Shown: positions 51,719 to 63,146, counted from the first letter of the stretch. The stretch: 64,000 nt of DNA from Diploptera punctata (GCA_030220185.1 JASPKZ010007429.1:804001-868000), one strand, 5' to 3'. The notes: generated by a model from the sequence alone, not told the origin. Made by a program: numbers and translations.

Positions 51719-52618
51719 CATAATTTTATTACTTACTTACTTACTTACTTATTTACTCACTGGCACTATCGAACCCGTAGGTTCATGGCCGCGCGGATAT
51801 AAGCTCTCCATACATCCCTATCCTGAGGTAATGCTTTCCAATTATTCCCTGTATAATCTACTTCCTTCAAATCATAGTTAATGTTGTTCTCCCACCTCAT
51901 TCTTGGTCTACCAACTGGGCGTTTTCCTTCTGGCTTTCCTACAAGAAGTTTCCATGCACGTCTTTCATTCCCCATACGCGCAACATGTCCTGCCCATCGC
52001 AGTCTATGAGACTTAACTGTTCTTATTATATCTGGCTTCCTATAAAGACCATGTAGTTCATTGTTATGTAGTCTTCTCCATTCACCTGTCTGTTTATCTC
52101 TCTTTGGTCCAAAAATTTTCCTAAGAACTTTATTCTCAAATACTCGTAATCTCATTTCCTCCCTTAAAGTAAGAGTCCATGTTTCGGACCCATATAATAT
52201 AACTAGTAGAATAATAGTTTTATATATTTTCAGCTTAACGTTTTTTGAAAGGAGTTGGGACATCAAAAGTCTCTGCATTACATAATAGCATGCATTTCCA
52301 GAATTGAGCCTTTGGCATGGGTTCCCTGAAGTAGTCCCCGCCCGGAGAACCGAATGGGGGACTATTTGACCTCCGGAAAATTTTACCCCAGATGAACCCA
52401 TGTCCGCATTTCTAGACGGTTGTATTTTTACGGTGAAAGATCGTCACTTTTCCGCCCAAGGTACTTTTTTCGTCTGGCTTATCACCTTCGACCAGTCCGG
52501 CATGGGTAACCCTATCGGCAGCAATGCTACCGCCGGCATAGCTCTCAGGATCGTTTAAGCACGCAAGCCACTCCACCACGACAAGGTAAAGATACCATGG
52601 AGGGGCATAATTTTATTA
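51719..52618 (-). mobile_element. Internally deleted RTE-1 copy: probable 5' end fused to 3' end
   Basis: CATAATTTTATTA (51719-51731, 52606-52618) encloses one insert (51732-52605). Its right 294 bp (52312-52605) is GC-rich and unrelated to RTE coding sequence; on the minus strand it starts CCCCTCCATGGTATC and includes GGTGGAGTGGCTTGCGTGC and GAGAGCTATGCCGGCGG. It then joins, at 52311, the RTE-1 C-terminus (RLNSGNACYY... to MNLRVR). The 211-codon frame 52401-51766 crosses the junction. Best explained as 5' UTR and 3' region of one element with the middle lost. Confidence 0.82.
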
Positions 52619-52659
52619 TAATTACATTTTTAATTTTTACATTTTTTGTATTTAGATAC

Positions 52660-52975
52660 GTTTGCTTACTTACATTATTGGTTAATTCCTTAATTTTAAC
52701 ATATATTGTTAAATTATATTACTTTAAATAAATTTATAAGAATATATATATAGGCCTAAACTTACAATTAGTAATAAGCACTAAAACAACTATTAAAAGT
52801 GCTTAGGACCTTTGCTTTTTCGCTTATGTTGGAATGTAGGTGATCGCTGTAGAAACCAGCAGAAATCACCCATCATACTCGGGCCACATTGACCCTGGTA
52901 CCTAGATTCCATCGTTGATATCTCCTGATGGAGCCTCTCACCATGTTCATCACCCACAGCTCAGATATTTGTAGG
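52660..52975 (-). pseudogene. C-terminal part of multicopy unknown ORF (family K), inverted
   Basis: On the minus strand: ELWVMNMVRGSIRRYQRWN-frame sequence and, in the other frame, DEHGERLHQEISTMESRYQGQ, then SPTFQHKRKSKGPKHF, and an AT-rich 3' part. It is an inverted partial duplicate of 53385-53650. Confidence 0.65.
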
Positions 52976-53019
52976 AAAAAAGTAAAAAAAAAAAACAATG
53001 CGAAACATAAGGCGCTTGT

Positions 53020-53695
53020 TGACGCAGAGAAGATATTTCTTCCACCTCTTCATATTAAACTGGGCCTCATGAAGAACTTTTAAATATCTGAAGGTTTTAA
53101 GTATCTGAAAGAGAAGTTTGGGAGAATGAAGAATGATGAAAAATTGAAGGCAGGAATTTTCATTGGACCAGAGATCCGACAGCTGATATGTGACACGACA
53201 TTCAGGCTAAAATTAAATGCTCTTGAACTCGAAGCTTTGGGATTAATTTATACTTGTGGCAACAAGGTTTCTAGGAAATTATCGAGCTGAAAACTATGCT
53301 GAGCTAGAGCATAACAAGCTTAGAGCATTTCGAAATCTGCGTTGTCGCATGTCTTTAAAAATTCACTTTTTACATTCTCATCTTGACTTTTTTCCTACAA
53401 TTCTCGGGGCTTCGAGTGATGAACATGGCGAGAGGCTCCAACAGAACATATCAACGATGGAATCCAGGTACCAGGGTCAATTTGGCCCGATTACGTTGGG
53501 TGATTTCTTCTGGTTTCTACAGCGATCAACTACATTCCAACATAAGCGGAACAGCAAAGATCCTAAGCACTTTCAATGGATGTTTTAGTGCTTACTACTA
53601 ATTCTAAGTTTATGTATTCTTATAAATTTATTTAAATTAATATAATTTAACAATTTTTATAAGATAAACGCAATGTATTCCACTGACTTTACGAT
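53020..53695 (+). pseudogene. Multicopy unknown ORF remnant (family K)
   Basis: Several frames carry pieces in order: FLPPLHIKLGLMKNF, LGRMKNDEKLKAGIFIGPEI, LRLKLNALELEALGLIY-like, FLGNYRAENYAELEHNKL, then the longest open part (53256-53588) with CRMSLKIHFLHSHLDFFPTI, GASSDEHGERLQQNISTME and KRNSKDPKHFQWMF. I recall close relatives as repeated uncharacterised proteins in many arthropods, probably from a mobile element, but I cannot name the superfamily. Frameshifts and stops make this a pseudogene. Confidence 0.6.
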
Positions 53696-53890
53696 AAGAT
53701 TTCTTCTGGTTTCTACAGCGATCAACTATATTCCAACATAAGCGGAACAGCAAAGATCCTAAGCACTTTCAATGGATGTTTTAGTGCTTACTACTAATTC
53801 TAAGTTTATGTATTCTTATAAATGTATTTAAAGTAATATAATTTAACAATTTTTTTAAGATGATCTCAATGTATTCCACTGACTTTACGA
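53696..53890 (+). repeat. Tandem duplicate of the family K 3' end
   Basis: AGATTTCTTCTGGTTTCTAC to CCACTGACTTTACGA repeats 53500-53694 almost exactly (about 193 bp period). Confidence 0.9.
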
Positions 53891-54139
53891 CAAATGACTA
53901 TAACTAAATAACTATTGAATAGTAAGAGTTCCTATTATTTTTAGAGTCGTGTAACTAAAAAATCTGACGTGCTAGGATAAATCTGATTAAAGATCTGGAA
54001 TCAGCGTATCGCTTTCAGTGTAAAACAGGCAGAAGTTCCTCAGTAAGAGACAAAAAAGTATTATCTTCACTATTGTTAATGAACAATACTGTAACAAAAA
54101 TTAAAAAAATGGAGTTTTTGTATTTTTATATTTCAATTG

Positions 54140-54560
54140 TCATCTCTGTATTCAAGAAATCCAATTGAGATTTCATAATTCCATAGCCAAACCTGCTCTA
54201 CTATACGGAAGTGAATGCTGGACACTTCGAGCAAAAGATAAATCCCGCATAAATAGTTCACAAATGAGATTCCTCCGATCACTAACTGGAGTAACATTAA
54301 GGGATAGAATGAAAAGTGATGAGATAAGGATGCAGTGGAATAGTAGGTAAATGGTTGAACATATACAAAATTATCAGATTAAATGGTTCCAACACGTCCA
54401 GAGAATGTCAAATTCCCGTTTACCAAAGATGATTTACCACCTCAACCTTAAAGGCAAAATAGACCTCGGAAGACCCTTCAACCGATGGAAAGATCAGTTT
54501 TTGTAGTCGCAGAACGGGCATCATCACCCAATACTGCATTCGGAAGAAGAATAAGATCTC
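54140..54560 (+). pseudogene. RT-2 family C-terminal copy
   Basis: FHNSIAKPALLYGSECWTLR, MRFLRSLTGVTLRDRMKSDE, then after a stop IQNYQIKWFQHVQRM, and LGRPFNRWKDQFL; ends GAAGAAGAATAAG. Two frame breaks. Confidence 0.78.
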
Positions 54561-54863
54561 TGTATTTGTTTTAAATGTATGAAGTTGATTCTTTAAAACA
54601 AAAACCCATTTCTGACGTATATAGCAGATGATTTAAGTTAGTGTTAGGATTTTAAAATTAATTTAACTTTTAGTTCTTCTCTGAATGTAAAATATGTAAC
54701 ATTTAATAAATAGAACGATCAAAGGTTTGTATGATTTTCATAAATATTTATTTTATTTTATTTAGTTAACTATGTACATAAATGAAAAATGTATTTGTAT
54801 TTATGACAATCGTCTGAAGTAGATACAGTGTATTGAAAAAGCTGTTACGAATGTTAAGGCGGG

Positions 54864-55467
54864 TACTTACTCACTGGCACTATCGAACCCGTAGGTTCAT
54901 GGCCGCGCGGACATAAGCTCTCCACACAGCCCTATCCTGAGCTAATGCTTTCCAATCATTCCCTGTATAATCTACTTCCCTCAAATCATTGTTAATGTTA
55001 TTCTCCCACCTCATTCTTCGTCTACCAACTGGGCGTTTTCCCTCTGGCTTTCCTACAAGAAGCTTCCATGCAAGTCTTTCATTTCCCATACGCGCAACAT
55101 GTCCTGCCCATCGCAGTCTACGAGACTGTTCTTATTATATCTGGCTTCTTATAAAGACCATGTAGTTCATTGTTATGTAGTCTTCTCCATTCACCTGTCT
55201 GTTCATCTCTCTTTGGTCCAAACATTTTCCTAAGTACTTTGTTCTCAAATACTTGTAATCTCCTTTCCTCCCTTAAAGTAAAAGTCCATGTTTCCCACCC
55301 ATATAATATAACTGGTAGAATAATAGTTTTATATATTTTCAGTTTAACGTTTTTTGAAAGGAGTTGGGAGAACAAAAGTCTCTGCAATGCATAATAGCAT
55401 GCATTTCCAGAATTGAGCCTATGTTTAATTTCTTTGTGCATCTCATTCCTATTTGTGATTATTGTTG
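54864..55467 (-). pseudogene. RTE-1 copy with a small deletion
   Basis: Open pieces 55441-55118 and 55089-54880 cover HKEIKHRLNSGNACYY to MNLRVR; the frame is lost by a 4-bp deletion at RTVKSRR (55122-55128). The 5' truncation point abuts a G10 run (55467-55476). Confidence 0.88.
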
Positions 55468-55469
55468 GG

Positions 55470-56944
55470 GGGGGGGCTGGCTCCTCGGGCTGTGATTAGT
55501 CGCTGTAAGACCACGTGACAACTGTTTACCGCGTAACTCGAACTCAGCATACAGAACAGAGTATTTTGGAATAGTTAATTTTTCATAACCGAGGACAATT
55601 AAGCAACCCAAGACGTTGAAGATGACTTAACGGACTGTGAAGACGAACTGTCAGAAGATGAATCGTTGGAAAGCAATGAAGAGGAAGAATAATATAAATC
55701 CATCACCTTTATAAATTTATTTAAACGATGAGAAAATTAATACTTTCGTAAACTGTAATATAGATACTATTTTAATAAAAAAAATATTTCAGGTCGTACC
55801 ACAGATACCTCAGATAATGGTTCGTTTAGCAAGTCTGTCTTTCGCAAGAAATTTAATATATGAAAACTCTAGGGGAAATTACGCGAGGGGGTAAATTATG
55901 CGAGTAAATGCGATATCTTTCTCCTGACGACTGCTAGAATTAACATCGCGGACGAATCATTGTCAATAGTACCACATGCCTTCCCAATATATGTTTGATG
56001 AGAGATTTACAATTTAATGAACTAATCTGATACAGAATCTAGCGATTAAAAATTATAGGTTAACGCCACCAACATCTCCCTCTTTTTTGCGGGTGAAAAA
56101 AAAAGGGATGTATATTCCAGAACTTATAGAGTAATGAACACTTAAATTAACAAAATAAATCATCTAATTTATCTAATTCCTTGCCACAACAGGACTAGAA
56201 GGCCCTTGTATGCCCCGAATGATGGACCCACATCAAATTGTAGGCGGTGTTATGCATGAACCGGGTATGCGCCATTATATAAGTTTCGAGAAAAATACTT
56301 TTAAAGTTTAAATCAATCTTCACAATTTATTTTAGCAACAAACTAATAATACTGGATATTGGAAATTATTTTCCTTATTTGACTGTTATGCATCAACAAT
56401 CTATGAGTGGGGATATTTGGGGCAAAATTTAGATTAGCATTTATGAAGATCGTTTCATAGCTGCTTGTTGCAAAACATATAACCTCTGATAAGACTGATG
56501 GCATTTACATTGTTATTTAATAATTTGACGCTGAAAGTGTGCGTAAGACTTACTGAGCCAGTGCAGCAGATGGCGTCTAAATCTCGTTTTTTTAAATTTT
56601 GCTTAGCCAGTTGATGCATAATATCAGCCATGTGTCATTCACAAGAACTGAACATGAAGCTAGTATAAGAGAGACATACACGTAAAAGTACCAACAAAGG
56701 AAAATAAAGAAATTAAATAATACAAAATTGTTTTAAAGTAATTTTATTTAACGCTTTGTACATTTTAACAATAATAATAATATGAATCACAGGTTTTTGT
56801 TTATTAAAGAGAGCTTAGATATGGCAGAATAAATAAAATGACAAGGAATTCTTATTTATTTTCAGATGAACGAAGCGAAAATAGAGGACGGACAATACTC
56901 GTTGTAAGATATACATGAGGTATGTATTAACATTAATACATATC
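55470..56944. other. No recognised gene; short acidic ORF end
   Basis: A 31-codon plus-strand stretch at 55597-55692 is extremely acidic (VEDDLTDCEDELSEDESLES, then EEEE and stop) and could be the tail of a lost transposase or host exon. Nothing else recognisable; sequence is AT-rich. Confidence 0.3.
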
Positions 56945-57055
56945 TATTTTTAGAAACGAGAATTACGTTCAAACCGGGAGTGGAACCCCGAGTCTCTGAC
57001 TCTTTACGTCAGTCCGATAACCGTTACGCTATTCGAACTTCCGAAAGAAACGTCA
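56945..57055 (-). repeat. tRNA-like repeat T, copy 1
   Basis: Minus-strand sequence GTTCGAATAGCGTAACGGTTATC, GAGTCAGAGACTCGGGG and a B-box-like GGTTCCACTCC. An inverted partner lies at 59150-59255. The 77-nt core resembles a tRNA but the B box is changed. Confidence 0.55.
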
Positions 57056-57405
57056 AATTTCTTTCCACTAAACAATTTTCCTTCATCCGATGGCCGATAG
57101 CCATCGCAATCAACAATGCCATCAGTTCTAGAAAGTGTCCATTTAAATTATAACATAAAATATTAAGCTTTACCGCTTAGAAGTAATGTTTAAATTGTCA
57201 ATAACTGTCAGCAATTCCAGTATTGAAATTCTACAGAGATTTCAATATAAGACCCTTCGTTGCTCCATGGTATGTAAACAACGCCACCATTCATCATGAT
57301 TTAAAAAACAGCTACTGTACAAAAATAAATAGAAAAGTACGCACTCAATATTTAAGGCGACTAGAAATCCATCTTAATCATCTTGCAATTAATCTTCTAG
57401 ACAAC
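57056..57405. other. No recognised gene
   Basis: The part at 57130-57160 (TAGAAAGTGTCCATTTAAAT) recurs at 59268-59300 in the same orientation. Otherwise unassigned. Confidence 0.4.
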
Positions 57406-57406
57406 C

Positions 57407-57746
57407 GCGCCGTAGCCGAGCGGTTAAGGTAGGAAGCCTTGGCGCAGAGCTACGGGACTTGCGCTGGTTCGAGTCTCCATGGGGGAAGACATTTTCTCGT
57501 GGTATTTCGGCCAGTATGGGACCGGTGCCCACCCAGCATCGTGAGGCAATTGGGTAGCTACAATAAGTAGCGGCTCCAGGTTGAGGAACCAGCTATAACG
57601 GCTGGGGGACTCGACATGCTAACCACATGTCACCCCTACACTGGCTGTTGATCATCTACCTCTGTGATTGACACATGTGGATGTGAAGGGCCAGCAGCCG
57701 GCTGGTAAAAGGGCAACCGCTGAAAAGTGGAAATACCCTCAATCGG
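57407..57746 (+). mobile_element. SINE-C, first of a tandem pair
   Basis: Starts CGCGCCGTAGCCGAGCGG, lacking the first four bases (GTCC) of the family; ends CCCTCAATCGG. Directly followed by another copy in the same orientation. The outer flanks share only GACAAC. Confidence 0.9.
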
Positions 57747-57747
57747 A

Positions 57748-58096
57748 ATGTCCCGCGCCGTAGCCGAGCGGTTTAAGGTAGGAAGCCTTGGCGCAGAGCT
57801 ACGGGACTTGCGCTGGTTCGAGTCTCCATGGGGGAAGACATTTTCTCATGGTATTTCGGCCAGTATGGGACCGGTGCCCACCCAGCATCGTGAGGCAATT
57901 GGGTAGCTACAATAAGTAGCGGCTCCAGGTTGAGGAACCAGCTATAACGGCTGGGGAACTCGACATGCTAACCACATGTCACCCCTACACTGGCTGTTGA
58001 TCATCTACCTCTGTGATTGACACATGTGGATGTGAAGGGCCAGCAGCCGGCTGTTAAAAGGGCAACCGCTGAAAAGTGGAAAGACCCTCAATCGAA
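57748..58096 (+). mobile_element. SINE-C, second of a tandem pair
   Basis: TGTCCCGCGCCGTAGCCGAG to CCCTCAATCG; one extra T in GGTTTAAGG of the A box. About 98% like the first copy by eye. Confidence 0.9.
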
Positions 58097-58109
58097 TCGG
58101 ACAACAGTG

Positions 58110-58975
58110 GAGAAATAAGAAGACTAAAAATAAATAAAATATTAGAACTGCTTTCATTTTCACAAAAATATGTCTAATGGACAGTATTCTCCTTACACGT
58201 CATATATTTTAACAAATGTACGGAAGTGACGTATGGACAATCAATAAGTACTACAAGAATAGACTATTAGTCTGGAAGTGGAATATTTATGCAGAAGTGC
58301 CAGAAAGTCAAAATTAGAACATGTCACAAATAAGGAAATTAGAAACATAATGGGTCCCGCGCCGTAGCCGAGCGGTTAAGGTAGGAAGCCTTGGCGCAGA
58401 GCTACGGGACTTGCGCTGGTTCGAGTCTCCATGGGAGAAGAAATTTCCTCATGGTATTTCGGCCAGTATGGGACCGGTGCCCACCCAGCATCGTGAGGCA
58501 ATTGGGTAGCTACAATAAGTAGCGGCTCCAGGTTGAGGAACCAGCTATAACGGCTGGGGGACTCGACATGCTAACCATATGTCACCCCTACACTGGCTGT
58601 TGATCATCTACCTCTGTGATTGACACATGTGGATGTGAAGGGCCAGCAGCCGGCTGGTAAAAGGGCAACCGCTGAAAAGTGGAAAGACCCTCAATCGGAG
58701 AAACATAATGGAAGCAGAAGAAAGCATAATTGAAAGAATTGAGGAGATGGAATTAAACTGGTTAGGACATGTTTTAAGAATGGAAGATGAGCGATGGCCA
58801 AAGCAACTATATCAATGGCATCCGACCAGAGGGAGGAAGAGAGGGAGACCCAAGTTAACATGGAAGGAAAACATGAAGACAGTAATTCAAGCAAGAGGGC
58901 TAAGCATTGAAGAAGCCCAAGATCGTAGGCTTTGGAGGTTTGGCACGGGAAGACGGCAGCAGCTGTAAAAACCCG
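58110..58975 (+). pseudogene. RT-4 family fragment split by SINE-C
   Basis: 58130-58353: decayed frames with MYGSDVWTINKYYKNRL and EVPESQN..NMSQIRKLE. After the SINE (58354-58698) the frame continues cleanly from 58708: EAEESIIERIEEMELNWLGH, MEDERWPKQLYQWHP and RGRKRGRPKLTWKENM, ending TGRRQQL. The SINE's target duplication is in the NKEIRNIM-equivalent codons. Confidence 0.82.
58341..58711 (+). mobile_element. SINE-C nested in RT-4, perfect 13-bp target duplication
   Basis: SINE 58354-58698 between AGAAACATAATGG at 58341-58353 and 58699-58711. Complete from GTCCCGCGCC to CCCTCAATCGG. Confidence 0.95.
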
Positions 58976-59149
58976 AAGATAGATAGATAGAGAGTTATTG
59001 TCTTTCAAGATAGATTATAAATTAGCAATAAAAAAAATCTCAATAAAAATACTTGGAATAAAAGTCGTCAGATGGCATCGTTGACAGCGCTGATTATCGG
59101 CTTTCGGATAAAAGAAGAATTGTGTAAGTGCAAATATATTTGATGTGTC

Positions 59150-59255
59150 TTTCGGAAGTTCGAATGGCGTGACGGCTATCGCACTGACGTACAGAGTCAG
59201 AGATTCGAGGTTCGACTCCCGGTTCGAATGTAATTTTCTTTCTAAAAATAAAACA
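59150..59255 (+). repeat. tRNA-like repeat T, copy 2
   Basis: TTCGGAAGTTCGAATGGCGTG, GCACTGACGTACAGAGTCAG and B box GGTTCGACTCCCGG; inverse of 56945-57055. Possibly a young tRNA-derived element or a tRNA pseudogene. Confidence 0.55.
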
Positions 59256-59439
59256 ATGTCAAATTCTGGAAAGTGTTCATTTAAAATATAACATTAATAC
59301 AGATTGCTTATATTAAGGCACTTGACAATTATGCTCAATAATGCATTTTTCCTTTTGGATGACATTCACATACTGACTTGTTCCGAACCATCCAATTACA
59401 TAAAAAATCTAAAATATTTCTAAATCTAAAATGTGTTTC

Positions 59440-59743
59440 TACAGTCCAGCAGCTGAGTCTCCGGCCCTGAAGTTTAGGTTGGACGAGGGGTAAAGGGAGA
59501 AACACGTCCTCTACTGCCAATAACAAAATAATTGCAGTGGGAATGGACTTCTGCTACAACCAATCACTGCTCTTGACGCCGCTAGTAAGGTTTGAAATTG
59601 CTGCGATGTTGTCGGCTGTATTTTTGCTAGCTGTCATGATTTGATATTCCACGTGGCACAGAAAGCCGCCCCTCCCACTGAATATCCATATCGGCAACAC
59701 TGTCGGGAAAACTCAGGGCTGGAGACTCAGCGGCTGGACTATA
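59440..59743. mobile_element. MITE, ~300 bp, TA target, ~30-bp terminal repeats
   Basis: CAGTCCAGCAGCTGAGTCTCC at 59442 and inverse GGAGACTCAGCGGCTGGACT at 59721-59740, continuing GGCCCTGA / TCAGGGCT inward. TA on both sides. No coding region. Confidence 0.8.
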
Positions 59744-60119
59744 ACTATAGTTATTTATAACAGAAGTAAATAGTAATTACCAGTCGAGATGAAGTTTGCG
59801 TCCCAGTTTCTGCGAAATCGACAAGTAATATTGAAAACGATTAACACTATAGGCCTACGTAATATTCATTTCACTCCTAAACTATAATTATTTTTTATAT
59901 TTAATCTTAATTTTTCATGATTTAATATAAATGAATGCATCAAGTTTGTTATTTACAGCTGTGAAACTATTTTTTTATTATTTCTCCACTTTTTACAATA
60001 ATTAACTTTTTCCACCTAAGGTAAATTAGGGTTATAGTTTATAACTAAACATAATAATAGACACTATTAAAAAATTTACAGTATGCAAAAAATATGGCTA
60101 TATTAATTCCGAGCTAAGT

Positions 60120-61003
60120 TCCAGTTGTACTATACTTACTTACTTACTTACTCACTGGCACTATCGAACCCGTAGGTTCATGGCCGCACGGACATAAGCT
60201 CTCCATACATCCCTATCCTGAGCTAATGCTTTCCAATCATTCCCTGTATAATCTACTTCCCTCAAATCATAGTTAATGTTATTCTCCCACCTCATTCTTG
60301 GTCTACCAACTGGGCGTTTTCCTTCTGGCTTTCCTACAAGAAGCTTCCATGCAAGTCTTTCATTCCCCATACCTGCAACATGTCCTGCCCATCGCAGTCT
60401 ACGAGACTTAACTGTTCTTATTATATCTGACTTCCTATAAAGACCATGTAGTTCATTGTTATGTAGTCTTCTCCATTCACCTGTCTGTTCATCTCTCTTT
60501 GGTCCAAAAATTTTCCTAAGAACTTTATTCTCAAATACTTGTAATCTTCTTTCCTCCCTTAAAGTAAGAGTCCATGTTTCGCACCCATATAATATAACTG
60601 GTAGAATAATAGTTTTATATATTTTCAGTTTAACGTTTTTTGAAAGAAGTTGGGACATCAAGAGTCTTTGCAATGCATAATAGCACGCATTTCCAGAATT
60701 GAGCCTATGTTTAATTTCTTTGTGCATCTCATTCCTATTTGTGATTATTGTTCCTAGGTATTTGAATTCAGCCACTTCCTCAAAATTTCCCTCATTTGTC
60801 ATTAGCTGTCCATTTCCATTATTTAATGAATTTCTACGTGTGACCATATATTTAGTTTTATTGATATTTACTTCCAGTCCTAATTTCTTAGTGTTACTCA
60901 ATAGTGTGTGCATGTTGGCCTTTAGTATCTCCTCACTATCGGCCAGTAGTACTACATCATCAGCATAAACTAACAGCTTATTAATACCTCCAGTTGTACT
61001 ATA
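60120..61003 (-). mobile_element. RTE-1 copy, best preserved, 15-bp target duplication
   Basis: Insert 60135-60988 between TCCAGTTGTACTATA (60120-60134 and 60989-61003), a perfect duplication that proves target-primed reverse transcription. On the minus strand the frame is open from the truncation point: INKLLVYADDVVLLADS (RT catalytic YADD), then the 250-codon ORF 60913-60161. The region after YADD is the RT thumb and RTE C-terminal domain: KYMVTRRNSLNNGNG, KYLGTIITNRNEMHKEIKH, LPVILYGCETWTLTLREER, KIFGPKRDEQTGEWRRLHN, SRRLRWAGHVAGMGNERLA and KRPVGRPRMRWEN (AT-hook-like GRP core) and VWRAYVRAAMNLRVR. The 3' tail is (AAGT)3-4. The endonuclease and RT fingers are lost by 5' truncation, so the copy is not autonomous. 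Confidence 0.95.
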
Positions 61004-62170
61004 AAGAAACTAATTCCGCCGATTTCGTCTCTTGTGGGGAACCGCCGTAAAACTGTTACCCGCCATATGACTGATTTATGTTCAGAACTGTCGACGATAG
61101 AAACAATTTTCTTAGGGAACATCGCCTTTTACGGGAAATAAGACTGGATAGGCCTACAAGATATGATGAAACCGATAATTAACAACTTCCTTCATTTATT
61201 ATTTATTTCTGACAAAATATGTATATGAGCCTATATAATCAGATGTCTACGCTTTTTCCATGATGTTGATAGATATATTTTATTTTAAAATATCATTACG
61301 AGCAGAATTTATGATCCATGCTGAATCACTTGTAAATTCTGTTGTTATTTTCACCACATCATCATTGAATAATGCAGGATATTTTCACTAAACGTTTTGA
61401 AAACATTCAACATAATTTATTTCTCTCCGTTTTTCAAAGGTTTTTTTTTATAATTTTAATACTTTGAAATTGTACAGGAAAAACAGCTATTTTGAAACAA
61501 TTGAAATTCCAATGTATTCTGCATTGCGCATGCGTGAGAATTAAACAATGAAATGCTAATTTATTAAATATATTAAAATTGTAATTATATATTTTAAGAA
61601 TCTCCCTGTATGTTGGGTAACTTTTAAGCCGTAACTAGAGTAACTTTTGGTTTTAACCGTTAAGGGTTAAGTTAATTTAAGGTTATTAAACCTTTTGCTC
61701 GGAATTAAATTTTATACATGTCTTCTGTATGTATATTTAAAAGTCAGTGGTTCGTCCAACTCGGATCGTTGAGGAAGGAGTTCGCGAGTCGAAAAAGGTT
61801 GGAAGCCGCTGTGCTAGATAACATATATAGGACCTATAGTTTATTAATTTTAGTTCCTTTATTTCGAGTATTGGAGAGCGAACTACATTTTCTTACACGC
61901 TCAAAGATAAAACCATTATCGACCAACGAAAATTCCACATTACAACTGGAAATTACTTTGGAATAGATATAATGGACATATGAAAACTATTTACACAACA
62001 ATATACAAGAGAGGAGCTCTGTAGTTTATGTTGTATTTTTATAAATGTGATTCTAAAGTATGCATTTGTCTCCAAAACATGTTAAAATTTTAAAAATATT
62101 AAAATAAGTACCTAATATATCAAATCATCCACAATTAAAATGGATTTTTGTTAAAAATTTTTTTTTGTAA
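61004..62170. other. No recognised gene
   Basis: Low-complexity AT-rich DNA. The plus-strand ORF 61718-61966 has no family motif. A TAGGCCTA lies at 61149. Confidence 0.4.
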
Positions 62171-62172
62171 GC

Positions 62173-62562
62173 CCATGTTTTCCCTTTACAGAGATTTAGG
62201 CGCTCTCCCCTTACAGGGAAGAATTTGAACCATACTAATTTAGTTACACTTGTTTTCGTATAGATGTCATTTTGAGTGGTCCGTGGTCAGCGTTCCGTCT
62301 AATACTGACATCTAGGAAACCAAGGTAGTACTAGGACGGGAAAATTCGGCAAATTTTGCTTAGAGGCCTTTTCATTCAGGCTTAAGGATTTTTTACGAGC
62401 CTGAAAATCTTCAGACTCGGGACTCACGGCTTAAAGACCCTCCCGGAGGACTTGCTCCTTGGATTTTTCCGTCCTAAAAAACCCATCGACCCCGGCCGGG
62501 TTTGAACCCGCGACCCTCGGGACCAGAGACAAGGAGCATAACCACTAGTCCACCGCGGCCGA
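62173..62562 (-). mobile_element. SINE-D, full length
   Basis: Minus strand from GGCCGCGGTGGACTAGTGG (62560) with B box GGTTCAAACCC to AAAACATGGGCTTAC at 62173. Flanks TTGTT(T)AAAAAT on both sides are a near-perfect target duplication. Youngest-looking SINE-D copy. Confidence 0.87.
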
Positions 62563-62570
62563 TTTGTTTA

Positions 62571-62780
62571 AAAATACTTCTTCAATTACTTAAAACCAAG
62601 TAGTCCTTTCAAACACGTTCCATCTTCGGCATGTCATTTGATCAGTACCAAATGACATGCCGAAGATGGAATATTTTCTTAAATGCCTACATGGTTTTTA
62701 CTAATTGATGAAGTTTTTTAAACAAAAATGCATTTTATTTTGAGGACGACTGATATATTAAGTACTTATTTTAATATTTT
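62571..62780. repeat. PLE-related foldback with a 22-bp perfect hairpin
   Basis: Arms TTCCATCTTCGGCATGTCAT (62618-62639) and its exact inverse (62650-62671), 10-nt loop; the symmetry extends imperfectly outward to about 62571 and 62725 (AACTTCTTCAATTA / TAATTGATGAAGTT). On the minus strand GAAGATGG and TTTGAAAGGACTAC resemble a decayed hammerhead core, and TTTTGAGGACGACTG lies at the right end as in the 26934 element. Confidence 0.65.
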
Positions 62781-63146
62781 GACATTTTACTGTCCCGCGC
62801 CGTAGCCGAGCGGTTAAGGTAGGAAGCCTTGGCGCAGAGCTACGGGACTTGCGCTGGTTCGAGTCTCCATGGGGGAAGAAATTTTCTCATGGTATTTCCG
62901 CCAGTATGGGACCGGTGCCCACCCAGCATCGTGAGGCAATTGGGTAGCTACAATAAGTAGCGGCTCCAGGTTGAGGAACCAGCTATAACGGCTGGGGGAC
63001 TCGACATGCTAACCACATGTCACCCTTACACTGGCTGTTGATCATCGACCTCTGTGATTGACACATGTGGATGTGAAAGGCCAGCAGCCGGCTGGTAAAA
63101 GGGCAACCGCTGAAAAGTGGAAAGACTCTCAATCGGACATTTTACT
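62781..63146 (+). mobile_element. SINE-C, perfect 11-bp target duplication
   Basis: SINE 62792-63135 between GACATTTTACT (62781-62791 and 63136-63146). Inserted at the outer end of the foldback above. Complete and intact A and B boxes. Confidence 0.95.

Noticed and set aside
57414..57490. tRNA-Ser/Leu-like genes in SINE-C copies
   Set aside because: Same reasoning: multiple copies with target duplications and a long common 3' body show they are SINEs.
60456..60680. Recurrent 74-codon plus-strand ORF (also at 11371, 52061, 55170)
   Set aside because: It is the antisense shadow of the RTE-1 coding frame; it recurs because the element recurs.
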